A stretch of 55,115 nucleotides of DNA from Candidatus Bipolaricaulota bacterium (lineage in GTDB: Bacteria; Bipolaricaulota; Bipolaricaulia; RBG-16-55-9; DRXL01): contig JANXAU010000061.1 of assembly GCA_025061735.1 (NCBI GenBank), forward strand, positions 1 through 55,115. The letters are read 5' to 3'. Numbering within the stretch: position 1 is the stretch's first letter; each line of letters starts with the position of its first letter. A model generated the notes under the pieces. It saw only the letters and a program-made list of their open reading frames with translations, was not told the origin of the DNA and ran no database searches. Below are positions 44,632 through 52,889 of this stretch, one piece after another. The translations under genes were made by a program, and so were the position numbers.

Positions 44632-44640
44632 ATTATAGCA
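44632..44640 (-). promoter_or_regulatory. Extended -10 promoter of the HEPN-MNT pair
   Basis: TGCTATAAT on the minus strand ends nine bases before the HEPN ATG, so transcription should begin about two to three bases ahead of the start codon. Confidence 0.65.
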
Positions 44641-44668
44641 ACGCCATGCGTTCAGAGCGAACGCGGAG

Positions 44669-44674
44669 TATAAT
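44669..44674 (+). promoter_or_regulatory. Candidate -10 box of the ABM gene
   Basis: TATAAT at 44669-44674, 34 bases before ATG 44709. No good -35 box or TG extension is visible. GAGGGAGGAT (44694-44703) is the ribosome-binding site. Confidence 0.5.
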
Positions 44675-44708
44675 CTCTTGTTACACGTACCATGAGGGAG
44701 GATCATCC

Positions 44709-45011
44709 ATGATCGTTGTGGCCAATCGCATTCCCGTGGCTAAGGGATACGAGAAAGAGTTTGAAGAGCGCTTCAAGAATCGCCAGAGGCTCGTCGAGCA
44801 GATGCCCGGCTTTGTGAAGTTTCAGTTGCTCAAGCCCATTCAAGGGGATTACTATATCTCGATGACCTACTGGGAGAGCTACGAGGCTTTTGAAAAGTGG
44901 ACGAAAAGCCCAGAGTTTGAGAGGGCACACACCGCCAACCCGCCCCCACCCAAAGAGATGTTCACCGGCAAGAACGTCTTAGAGATTCACGAGGTCATCT
45001 TGAGTTCTTAG
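44709..45011 (+). CDS. ABM-family (antibiotic biosynthesis monooxygenase / HmoA-like) protein
   Basis: The 100-residue protein fits the dimeric ferredoxin-like ABM fold: VANRIPVAKGYEKEFEERF, then MPGFVKFQLL and YWESYEAFEKW. Close families include heme-degrading monooxygenases (HmoA/IsdG-like); the sequence alone does not settle which. The last 17 bases overlap the amidase gene on the other strand. Confidence 0.85.
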   Translation: MIVVANRIPVAKGYEKEFEERFKNRQRLVEQMPGFVKFQLLKPIQGDYYISMTYWESYEAFEKWTKSPEFERAHTANPPPPKEMFTGKNVLEIHEVILSS

Positions 45012-45615
45012 GTTGCGATTTTAAGAATAGATCAATCGCTTCTAGGATCGCTTGAGCGAGCGCTGTCTGATAGGCCATCTGGGAGAGCTTGCGGGCCTCT
45101 TCGGGGTTGGTCACAAAGCCCAGATAAAACTGCACGGCGGGAATCTTCATGCGCCGCAACCAAAGCGGCGCTCGCTCGACTCCCAAGGAAGACGCTTTGG
45201 TAGCTTGAGTGACTCGCTGCAACAGCAGCTCTGCAAGCTGCTCGCTGGAAACTCCAGCACTGGTAGCGATCTGGGCGCGCACCCCGCGCACACGCGCATC
45301 GTGAGAAAAATCTGTATGGAGACTGATAAAGAGATCACCCGCCTGCGCGATCTTTAAGCGCTCCTCCCGCGAAACATAGCGATCTTCGACGCGCGTGAGG
45401 ATCACGCGCAGATGGGGGAACGCAACAGCTTGAATAGCAACCAAATGCGCGATCTGCAATACAATCTGTTTTTCGATGATCTCATAAAGCCCAATGGCCC
45501 CTGTGTCATCGCCCCCGTGACCGGGGTCTATAATCACTCTGTAGCTCAGAGCTTGCGGACTTGCCCCAAGCCCATATAAAGCCGTAATCAGAAGCCCGAC
45601 CGAAAGCGCACGCAT
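44995..45615 (-). CDS. N-acetylmuramoyl-L-alanine amidase (Amidase_3)
   Basis: It cleaves the bond between MurNAc and the peptide in the cell wall. The 206-residue protein has a signal peptide (residues 1-23) and zinc ligands His 33 (DPGHGG), Glu 48 and His 100 (SLHTD), with a catalytic-type Glu in the final GFVTNPEEARKL. It lacks a separate wall-binding domain. It is divergent from the PPIase-TPR gene. Confidence 0.92.
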   Translation of the reverse strand: MRALSVGLLITALYGLGASPQALSYRVIIDPGHGGDDTGAIGLYEIIEKQIVLQIAHLVAIQAVAFPHLRVILTRVEDRYVSREERLKIAQAGDLFISLHTDFSHDARVRGVRAQIATSAGVSSEQLAELLLQRVTQATKASSLGVERAPLWLRRMKIPAVQFYLGFVTNPEEARKLSQMAYQTALAQAILEAIDLFLKSQPKNSR

Positions 45616-45618
45616 CGC

Positions 45619-45647
45619 TTGACAGAGACTCCCAGAGTGTTTATTAT
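45619..45647 (+). promoter_or_regulatory. Promoter of the PPIase-TPR gene
   Basis: TTGACA (45619-45624) and TATTAT (45642-45647) are 17 bases apart. The predicted start is near 45654, leaving a leader of about 65 bases. The -35 box begins four bases from the amidase start codon. Confidence 0.75.
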
Positions 45648-45651
45648 AGCA
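45643..45651 (-). promoter_or_regulatory. Extended -10 promoter of the amidase gene
   Basis: On the minus strand TGCTATAAT (45651-45643) overlaps the -10 box of the + strand promoter base for base. Transcription should start near 45636, giving a leader of about 22 bases. Confidence 0.7.
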
Positions 45652-45718
45652 AATAAGCGTAATCGGGGTCAGCGAAGACCTACACCGTCTCCAACTTAAA
45701 TTTGAGGTGAGTTACTCC

Positions 45719-48700
45719 ATGCATACGATGCGAAGACTCGTAGAACGCTATGGGAAGTACGTCATCGGGGTCGTGGTGGTTGGGTTTGTCATCGGCGGTA
45801 TCGTGATCTTCACGCCCGGCGGGTTCAATCCGGGCAACCGTCCCCAAGACAAAAAGATCGTCTTGATCGTCAACGGGGAGCAAGTAGATCAGGAGCGCTT
45901 TCTTCAGACGTTCAATCAGATTCTCAACGAGCAGCGCCAGTTCAATCAGAATTTAGAGCAATTGTTGCAAGGGCCAGAAGGCGCCTATCGCCAGCTCCAA
46001 TGGCAAGCCGAAGCTATCAATAGACTGATCGAACAGCTTCTCAAAGAGCAAGAGATCCGCAAGCGCGGCATCAGCGTTCCCGGCTCCAAGATTGACGAGC
46101 GCTACAAGTCCGAGTATCAGTCTACGCTCATTATGCTGCAGCAGCGCTACGGCATTGACGAAAAAGAATTGGCGCGTCTCTTGGCGGAGCAGAAGAGTTC
46201 GCTGCCCGCGTTCCAGCGCCAGATTCGCGAGCGCGTCGCGGCCAACTTGCGCGAAGAGGCCCTCCAAGAGATCGTCGTCGGCCCCATCGAGCCGACCGAC
46301 GAAGAACTGCTGAAGTTTCTCGAAGAGAATAAAGCCCGCTACCTCAACGAGGTCGTGGGATATGTCGTGGTGAGCGACGAAGAGCTTCGAGCGCACTATG
46401 AAGCCAACAAAGAGAAGTACGCAACCCCCGAAGTCAAAGCGCGGCACATCTTGGTGAAAGTCGAGCCGGGAGCATCTGAAGAGATCGTTAACCAAGCACG
46501 AGCGAAGATCGAAGATATCAAGAGACAGTTAGATAAGGGCGCGGACTTCGCCGAGCTGGCTAACAAGTACTCCGACGACAAGAGCAACGCCGAGGACGGC
46601 GGCGATCTGGGGTGGTTTGGCCGCGGCGTGATGGTCAAAGAGTTTGAAGAAGCGGCGTTTGCGCTGGAGGTCGGCAAGATCAGCGATCCTGTCAAGACGC
46701 AGTTTGGGTTTCACTTGATTAAAGTAGACGACAAGCGCATTCGCGGGTTTGAAGAGGCCAAAGAGGACGTGCGTCGTGATCTGACGCGCCAGAAGGAAGA
46801 CGCGCTCTTCACGGCGTGGCTGGAGGCGGCCAAGCAGAACAACGCGCCGGAGCGCGTGCAGTTGCGCCGCATCTTCATCCCCGTTGCGGCTACGGCCTCC
46901 GAAGAGGAGCGCATCGCCGCGCGCAAGCGCATCCAAGAGGCTCGCGATCAGATCAACACCCAAGGCAAGAGCTTCTTCGACGCCGTCCAAGAGCACTCCC
47001 AAGACCCGGCGTTCATCAAAGAGCGCGGCGGCGACATTGGCTATTGGAACGTCAGCGATCTCGCCCCAGAGATCCGCGAAGCGGTGGCCAATCTTCAAGT
47101 GGGCCAGCTGAGCACCCTCGTCGAGACCAGCGATGGCGTCTATCTCATTCGCTTGGACGACCGCAAGACGTTCGCTACAATCCGCGAGCGCGTTGCCGAG
47201 GGCTATCGCATACGCCAGCGCGTAGAGCGCTTCAAAGAATGGCTGGAGAACGCCAAGAACACCGCGAAGATCGAGATCAAGCTCCCGCTGGTCACTGTCT
47301 ATAATCTGGAGCGCGACGGGAAGATCGACGAAGCCATCGCTGCTTACGAGAAGCTGCTCAACGAGGGCTTGCTAGAGGCCGACGACCAACTGGGCAATCT
47401 GGGCAACTATATTGATTACTATATCGCGCGGCTCTATAAGACCAAGCTGCGCCAGGCCGAACAAGAGAAAGCCAACCTAGAGCGGGCTACGGATGTAGAA
47501 GACAAAGAGACTAAACTCAAAGAGATCGAGCAGAAGATTCAAGAGTACTCTAAAAAAGCCGCGGAGTATCTGCTCAAGGTGGCCAAGACCGGGGAGGGCA
47601 GTCGCCAATCGTTTGACGAACTGATCGCTCTCGATCCGGACAACGCCGAGGCGCACTATCAGTACGGGCTCTTTCTCTTCACGGCGGGGGACGAGCAGAG
47701 CCTCTCTGACGCGGTGCGCCAGACCAAGCGCGCCGTCGAGCTGGCCCCCACCAACCCCGGCCCGTTGCGGCTCTACGGCCACTTGATGATGTCGTTTAAG
47801 AACTATAAAGCCGCTGCAGAGCACTACGAGAAGGCGCTCCAATACGCGACCAACCCCAGCGATCAGCGCGTCATCAAACAGAAGCTCGCCGAGGCGTATT
47901 TCGGCCTAGACGAGCTAGACAAGGCCGAAGCGCTCTACAAAGAGCTGCGCGAGCTGGAGCTGAAAGAGCGCAACCAAGACGACCCCCGACTCGTCGTCGC
48001 CTTGGGGGATATCGCGGCGAAGCGCAACAACTTTGAAGAGGCGATCGCGCTCTACACCCAGGCGCTCAAGCTCCAGAACAACCCCAACACGCGCTTGAAG
48101 CTGGGGCGCGCCTATGAAGGAGCGCAGAATATCGCCGAAGCCGAAAAAGCCTATAAGCAAGTGATCAAAGAGGCGCCCTATCTCGCCGAGGCGTATCTAG
48201 CCCTAGGCGATCTGCAACGCGCCCAGGGCCAGACCGACGAGGCCCTGAAGAACTATCGCGAGGGCTTCAAGCGCACCGCCATAGCGCAACTGCGCGAGCA
48301 GCTCGGCGAGAAGATCCTAGAACTCGATCCCAAGGATATCGAGACGCGCATGACGCTGGCCAAGCACTATCAGAAGGAGCGCATCTACGAGGCGGCCGTG
48401 CGGCACTACGCAACGGTTCTAGAGCAAGAGCCCAAGCCCGAACAAGCGTTGGCAGCTTACATGGGGTTGGGCGACATTGCCAAGGACCGTGCCGACCAAG
48501 AAGAGATCGCGATTGGGCACTACAAATCCGCCCTCAAAGTGGCCACGACCGAGGCGCAAAAGAAGAATCTCTATGAGAAGATCATCGAAGCGGAGCGCAA
48601 GCGCGTGGGCGCCGGCGCTAAGCTCGGCCCCGAGGGCCTGGAAGCGCTCTACCAGATCGCTCTGCTGGCCTATCAAGAGAAGAAGCTGGCCGACGCGCGC

Positions 48701-49246
48701 GCAAAGCTCGAAGAACTTAAGAAAGAAAACCCCAACTTCCGCACAAACGACGTCGCTCAGATCTTATACGAGATCACGGGGCGGTGGAGCGACGACAAGC
48801 CGGGCAAGCCCATCGAGATTCAGAAAGCCACAGAGCTTGCCGAGGGCCAGACGTTCGAGTACAACTCGACGCCGCCGACGTCGGGAGGCTATCGCCCCGG
48901 AGAGCTGCGCTTCGGCGTCCGCTCCGAAGAGCTGGCCGAAGCTCTGCAAGTCTATGCCCTCAAGGGGAGCGCCGTGCTCGTTCAGTACGGCCCCCAAACT
49001 CCCGAAGACGTCACCAAGCTGATCACGGGGTTGGTTGAGCGGCTGCGCTCGGAGAAGCCCGATAAGTACTGTCGCTTGATCGCCGCGCCGTACAGCAAGC
49101 TCGAAGGCCAGAAGATCGCACTGACGGCCTGGGGCCGACTCGATCTATTAGAAAATTACAACGAAGCGCGCATGACGGCCTTTATAGACGAGTGGCTCGA
49201 CAAAGGCCCCGAGAAGGCCGAATGCACGGTCGAAGAGAAGAAATAG
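45719..49246 (+). CDS. Membrane-anchored SurA/PpiD-like chaperone fused to TPR repeats
   Basis: The 1175-residue protein has one N-terminal membrane anchor (residues about 15-32), a SurA/PpiD-like N domain (about 45-200), two PpiC-type peptidyl-prolyl isomerase domains (about 240-340 with KARHILVKVEPG and GGDLGWFGRG; about 380-482 with RRIFIPVA and GGDIGYWNV), then a run of tetratricopeptide repeats (about 530-995) and a C-terminal domain. PPIase-SurA proteins are usually below 650 residues. It should fold or target exported proteins in the periplasm. GAGGTGAG precedes ATG 45719. Confidence 0.9.
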   Translation: MHTMRRLVERYGKYVIGVVVVGFVIGGIVIFTPGGFNPGNRPQDKKIVLIVNGEQVDQERFLQTFNQILNEQRQFNQNLEQLLQGPEGAYRQLQWQAEAINRLIEQLLKEQEIRKRGISVPGSKIDERYKSEYQSTLIMLQQRYGIDEKELARLLAEQKSSLPAFQRQIRERVAANLREEALQEIVVGPIEPTDEELLKFLEENKARYLNEVVGYVVVSDEELRAHYEANKEKYATPEVKARHILVKVEPGASEEIVNQARAKIEDIKRQLDKGADFAELANKYSDDKSNAEDGGDLGWFGRGVMVKEFEEAAFALEVGKISDPVKTQFGFHLIKVDDKRIRGFEEAKEDVRRDLTRQKEDALFTAWLEAAKQNNAPERVQLRRIFIPVAATASEEERIAARKRIQEARDQINTQGKSFFDAVQEHSQDPAFIKERGGDIGYWNVSDLAPEIREAVANLQVGQLSTLVETSDGVYLIRLDDRKTFATIRERVAEGYRIRQRVERFKEWLENAKNTAKIEIKLPLVTVYNLERDGKIDEAIAAYEKLLNEGLLEADDQLGNLGNYIDYYIARLYKTKLRQAEQEKANLERATDVEDKETKLKEIEQKIQEYSKKAAEYLLKVAKTGEGSRQSFDELIALDPDNAEAHYQYGLFLFTAGDEQSLSDAVRQTKRAVELAPTNPGPLRLYGHLMMSFKNYKAAAEHYEKALQYATNPSDQRVIKQKLAEAYFGLDELDKAEALYKELRELELKERNQDDPRLVVALGDIAAKRNNFEEAIALYTQALKLQNNPNTRLKLGRAYEGAQNIAEAEKAYKQVIKEAPYLAEAYLALGDLQRAQGQTDEALKNYREGFKRTAIAQLREQLGEKILELDPKDIETRMTLAKHYQKERIYEAAVRHYATVLEQEPKPEQALAAYMGLGDIAKDRADQEEIAIGHYKSALKVATTEAQKKNLYEKIIEAERKRVGAGAKLGPEGLEALYQIALLAYQEKKLADARAKLEELKKENPNFRTNDVAQILYEITGRWSDDKPGKPIEIQKATELAEGQTFEYNSTPPTSGGYRPGELRFGVRSEELAEALQVYALKGSAVLVQYGPQTPEDVTKLITGLVERLRSEKPDKYCRLIAAPYSKLEGQKIALTAWGRLDLLENYNEARMTAFIDEWLDKGPEKAECTVEEKK

Positions 49247-49259
49247 AGAGTTCAGGGCG

Positions 49260-49919
49260 ATGATGAGACCGCGCTCGGAGGACGGGCTGCGCCGCTTGGT
49301 CGAGCTGGTAGCGCATCTGCGCTCCGAGCGCGGTTGCCCGTGGGATCGCGCTCAGACGCACCAGTCCCTAAAGAGTCTCTTGATCGAAGAAGCCTACGAG
49401 ACCGTAGCGGCCATCGAATCCCAAGACCCCAAAGCCCTCCAAGACGAGCTGGGCGATCTGCTGTTGCATGTGGCGTTTCACACCCAGATCGCGCAAGAGC
49501 AGGGCCACTTCACGCTCGACGATCTGATCGAGGGCGTCTATCAGAAGATCGTGCGACGCCACCCGCACGTCTTCGGCGAGGAGCGCACGCACGAGATCGA
49601 ACGGATCAAGGGGCGCTGGGAGGAGATCAAGCGCCGCGAAGGCCGTAAGCTCACGGTGCTCTCGGCGCTGCCCGCGCTGATCGAAGCGCGCAAGCTCCAA
49701 GAGCGCGCTGCCCACGCCCTCACCGTAGAGCCTTCTTCGGCCGTCAGAGCCCTGTTCTCTGCCGTCAGCGAAGAAGCCCTAGGCCAAGTGCTCTTGGAGA
49801 TCGTCGCGGTGGCGCGGGAGCATCAGATAGATCCAGAATTGGCCCTGAAAAAAGCTACGGCGCGCTTTGCTCAGCAAGCCGAGATGGAGCTGGAGAGTCG
49901 CCATGATCTCCCTGAGTGA
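49260..49919 (+). CDS. mazG: MazG-family nucleoside triphosphate pyrophosphohydrolase
   Basis: It hydrolyses (d)NTPs to NMP and PPi. The 219-residue protein keeps the MazG signature: CPWDRAQTHQSL, then the EExxE (IEEAYETVAAI) and ELGDLLLHVAFH metal-binding helices. The C-terminal part resembles a reduced second domain. It starts 13 bases after the PPIase-TPR gene. Confidence 0.93.
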   Translation: MMRPRSEDGLRRLVELVAHLRSERGCPWDRAQTHQSLKSLLIEEAYETVAAIESQDPKALQDELGDLLLHVAFHTQIAQEQGHFTLDDLIEGVYQKIVRRHPHVFGEERTHEIERIKGRWEEIKRREGRKLTVLSALPALIEARKLQERAAHALTVEPSSAVRALFSAVSEEALGQVLLEIVAVAREHQIDPELALKKATARFAQQAEMELESRHDLPE

Positions 49920-50175
49920 TCTGCCGCCTCCGTCCGAGGCGCTTGTCTTCTATATCGAGATGCGCGAAGAAGATCTGCATTTCTTTGAGAGCGCCGTGCG
50001 AGGGCTTTATGGGATTGTCAATCCCCGACGCGACATGAAGCTGCACAACGGCGTGATCTACTATAAAAATTACGTGTCGGCCGATCTTCGCCAAGAGTTT
50101 GAAGCGCTGCTCAGCTCGATGAGATCTTATATCTTTATCGGAGACTACGTTGTGGAAGAACCTCTGCCCCGATGA
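49903..50175 (+). CDS. Small conserved-type protein (DUF4911-like)
   Basis: The 90-residue protein starts inside the mazG end (17-base overlap) and runs into the phosphatase gene (26-base overlap). It has alternating beta strands (ALVFYIEMRE, GVIYYKNYV) and helices, which resemble DUF4911-type proteins; I give that assignment little weight. Tight overlaps with both neighbours argue that it is a real gene. Confidence 0.65.
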   Translation: MISLSDLPPPSEALVFYIEMREEDLHFFESAVRGLYGIVNPRRDMKLHNGVIYYKNYVSADLRQEFEALLSSMRSYIFIGDYVVEEPLPR

Positions 50176-50722
50176 AGTCCGCCCTTCGGTCTACGCGATT
50201 GATTACGAGCGCCTGTGGAAGTGGGGCTTTCGCGTGTTGATCTTTGACATTGATAACACGCTAGGGAGTTGGGGCTGCAAGAGACTAGAAGAGAGCCCTG
50301 TGCGCCTGCTGGAGGGCTTAGCCCATCGCGGCTTTCGGTTGGGGTTTCTCAGCAACAACCGGGGTCTAGATCGTGACGCCTTGGTCGCTCAATTGGCTCC
50401 CCATCGGGTCTTATGGAACGCCCAGAAGCCGCGCATCCATGGTCTACAAGCCTTGTTGCAACAACTTGGCGCACACCCTTCAGAAGCGGTGCTCATCGGG
50501 GATCAGATCTTCACGGACATCTGGGGAGCCAAGCGCGCCCGGCTGTACGCGATCTTGGTGGCCCCCTACGATCCGAAGAGCGATTCGTTAGGAGCGAAGC
50601 TGCGCCGTCCCCTAGAGCGCTGGATTCTCCGACACTGTCGTTCAACCGTGGCGGCTGAAGAACCGCCCCACCAACGCACCGATCAGCGTCAAGGGCAAGA
50701 CCAAGAAGAACCCATTGATTAA
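50150..50722 (+). CDS. YqeG-family HAD phosphatase
   Basis: The 190-residue protein is an HAD hydrolase: the nucleophile motif FDIDNTLGSW (Asp 33 and 35) is followed by LSNN, KPRIHG and GDQIFTD. The start is TTG 50150. The last 27 codons overlap the membrane-protein gene on the other strand, and that tail (Gln/Arg-rich) is unlike the family. The substrate is unknown. Confidence 0.85.
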   Translation: MWKNLCPDEVRPSVYAIDYERLWKWGFRVLIFDIDNTLGSWGCKRLEESPVRLLEGLAHRGFRLGFLSNNRGLDRDALVAQLAPHRVLWNAQKPRIHGLQALLQQLGAHPSEAVLIGDQIFTDIWGAKRARLYAILVAPYDPKSDSLGAKLRRPLERWILRHCRSTVAAEEPPHQRTDQRQGQDQEEPID

Positions 50723-51052
50723 GGCTTTTCGGAACGCACCAGCCAACGCGGCCTCTACCCCCAGCAGCGCTTCTGGCCCCATCTCCGGATAGACCAACGC
50801 CAGCGTCGTCACCATCACGCTGACGATCACCGTGAGGATCACCGCAAGCAGCACTTGGGTCAAATTTTTGAACAAGCTGCCCATGCCCACCCCGGCCACC
50901 ACGACCGAGCCTAGGAGCATCCAACCCGGCACCGGCGCAAAGAGCGGCAAGGACTGAGTGGCCATCGCCAACCCTGCTACTATCCCTACCCACAGAGCCG
51001 CTCCCAACAGAAGACCGATCTCGTGCGATGTGGTGCGCATAGGCAAGTTCAT
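50642..51052 (-). CDS. Membrane protein of unknown function
   Basis: The 136-residue protein has four hydrophobic segments (about residues 15-35, 43-62, 65-90 and 110-130). ATG 51052 overlaps the upstream stop (ATGA). The longer frame from 51298 reads a low-complexity stretch that shadows the neighbour. It ends the peptide-ABC operon. Confidence 0.7.
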   Translation of the reverse strand: MNLPMRTTSHEIGLLLGAALWVGIVAGLAMATQSLPLFAPVPGWMLLGSVVVAGVGMGSLFKNLTQVLLAVILTVIVSVMVTTLALVYPEMGPEALLGVEAALAGAFRKALINGFFLVLPLTLIGALVGRFFSRHG

Positions 51053-51534
51053 CGGATGAGCGCGTGAAAGCGCCGCGTGGTCTCCAGAGGGCCACGCCCC
51101 GTCGGCAGCCGAACCTGCACGCTGCCCCGGACCAAAACCCCTTGGAAGCCCGGGGCGCTTCGGGCTTGGTGATAGTTCTCCCAATAGTGACCACGGACTT
51201 CCGCGACCACCTCCAGGCGCCATTCTCCCCCCGCCGAGACGCTGGGGGCGATCTCCGTGGGCAGCGCACAGGGGCCGAGAGACTTCTCCCCCGCCCACAG
51301 CAGGCAGCTCACGCCCTCGATGGGGATCGTCTGGTCGCTAGAGTTGGTCAAGATCAGCGTGAAGCGCACGCGCAGGCTCTGAGGCATCTCCTCGAGCGCG
51401 GTCTCTTCCACGCGCAGCTCCAACGCGCGGGAGATCTGAATCAGTCTTTGATAGTTCCATTGGGCTTGCGCGTGCCAGAGGGCGTTGAGCAGCCCCAAGA
51501 CGATCAGCAACGCCCACGCGATTCGCGGAGTCAT
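51049..51534 (-). CDS. Membrane-anchored protein, LEA-type beta domain (tentative)
   Basis: The 161-residue protein has one N-terminal membrane segment (residues 5-22) and a beta-rich extracytoplasmic part that contains LRVRFTLILTNSSDQTIPI, reminiscent of LEA-type-2 domains. ATG 51534 overlaps the ATPase stop (ATGA). I do not know its role in the transporter operon. Confidence 0.65.
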   Translation of the reverse strand: MTPRIAWALLIVLGLLNALWHAQAQWNYQRLIQISRALELRVEETALEEMPQSLRVRFTLILTNSSDQTIPIEGVSCLLWAGEKSLGPCALPTEIAPSVSAGGEWRLEVVAEVRGHYWENYHQARSAPGFQGVLVRGSVQVRLPTGRGPLETTRRFHALIR

Positions 51535-52889
51535 CCGACCTCGTAACAGGCCACCCAGTGGCCGTTGCCCTTGTCTTCCAACGGCGGATGGTCCGACGAG
51601 GCGCAGCGGTGCGTGGCCAGGGGACAGCGCTCGTAGAAGCGACACCGCGGCGGAGGATCGATGGGCTTGGTAACGCTTCCTTTGAGTTCTATGGGCTGAC
51701 GGCGCATCGTCGGATCGGGAATGGGCACGGCCGAGATCAGCGCGCGGGTGTAGGGGTGCAACGGGTTCTGAATGACCTCTTCGGTTGGCCCCATCTCTAC
51801 GATCTTCCCCAAGTACATCACGGCAATACGGTCGCACATATAGCGCGCTACGGCCAGATCGTGCGTGATATAGAGATAACTGATCCCAAACTCCTCGCGC
51901 AGCTCCAGCATTAGGTTCATGACGCCAATGCGGATCGAGACGTCGAGCATCGAAGTGGGCTCATCGGCGACGATGAACGACGGGTTCAAGATCATCGCAC
52001 GAGCGATGGCCACGCGCTGGCGCTGGCCTCCCGACAGCTCGTGCGGGAAACGGAACATAAAGCTCGTCGCAGGCGTTAAGCCCACGTGCTCGAGCATCTC
52101 GGCGACGCGCTCCTCGCGCTCGACCAAAGACCCAATCCCCTGAACCGCCAGCGGCTCGTTGACGATATCAAAGATCGTCATGCGCGGGTTGAGCGACTCG
52201 TAGGGGTCTTGGAAGATCATCTGGACGTTTCTACGGAAGTTCTTCAAGCGCGTTCCTTCGAGCGTAGCGATGTCGCCGTAGTAGAGCCTCTGCAGCTCGG
52301 GGATGAGCGGGTCCAGCTGGACGTTGTGGGCGAGGGCGTACTCGGGCGTCACGAGCGAGTAAACCGAGTCGCCGATCTCGGCGCGCAGGATCACGCCCTG
52401 AGCGCGTCCGCTCGGCTCGGAGCGCCCTTGTTGACGCAACTGCTGCAAGAGCGCTAGGAAGCGCCGTCGGTCGTTCTCCCCCGGCACCGCTACATCTACG
52501 AGGGTCATCTGCTTAGGAGTGAATTTACCCAGTCCATCGGGGGCGCGCAGCGCTATCGCTCCGATGGCTCTATCCCCTTGGGTGACCACGAGCGGGTATC
52601 TCTCTTGGTCGCGGAGGTAGATATGGCCCTCGGTGGGATCGGTCAGCTTCACTAAGAGCTTCCCGGTGGTCGTCTTGCCGCAACCGGATTCTCCAATCAG
52701 GCCGAAGACCTCGCCCTTCTTGATCTCGAACGAGATGTCATCCACGGCGTGGATAAAGTTGCGGGCGCGGGTGAACAGCCCCTTAGAGACGGGATAGAGC
52801 TTCCTCAAGCGCTCGACGCGCACGAGCGCTTCTGGCTCTTTTATCTTAAGACCAGAGGAGATCTCGGGTTGAGTGGCTGTGGGGTTCAT
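51531..52889 (-). CDS. Opp/Dpp-type peptide ABC ATPase (F subunit) with a large insertion
   Basis: The 452-residue ATPase has Walker [10 protein letters not shown] (residues 66-74), Q-loop Gln 227 (MIFQDPYESL), signature LSGGQRQR (285-292) and Walker B FIVADEPT (305-312), ending in the Cys-containing OppF-type C-terminus. About 110 residues (around 95-205) are inserted between Walker A and the Q-loop, where most relatives have about 20. ATG 52889 overlaps the D-subunit stop (ATGA). Confidence 0.93.
   Translation of the reverse strand: MNPTATQPEISSGLKIKEPEALVRVERLRKLYPVSKGLFTRARNFIHAVDDISFEIKKGEVFGLIGESGCGKTTTGKLLVKLTDPTEGHIYLRDQERYPLVVTQGDRAIGAIALRAPDGLGKFTPKQMTLVDVAVPGENDRRRFLALLQQLRQQGRSEPSGRAQGVILRAEIGDSVYSLVTPEYALAHNVQLDPLIPELQRLYYGDIATLEGTRLKNFRRNVQMIFQDPYESLNPRMTIFDIVNEPLAVQGIGSLVEREERVAEMLEHVGLTPATSFMFRFPHELSGGQRQRVAIARAMILNPSFIVADEPTSMLDVSIRIGVMNLMLELREEFGISYLYITHDLAVARYMCDRIAVMYLGKIVEMGPTEEVIQNPLHPYTRALISAVPIPDPTMRRQPIELKGSVTKPIDPPPRCRFYERCPLATHRCASSDHPPLEDKGNGHWVACYEVG

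Noticed and set aside
51052-51298. N-terminal extension of the last membrane protein of the peptide-ABC operon
   Set aside because: It is Gly/Arg/Pro-rich shadow sequence of the neighbour gene; ATG 51052 forms a normal ATGA overlap.
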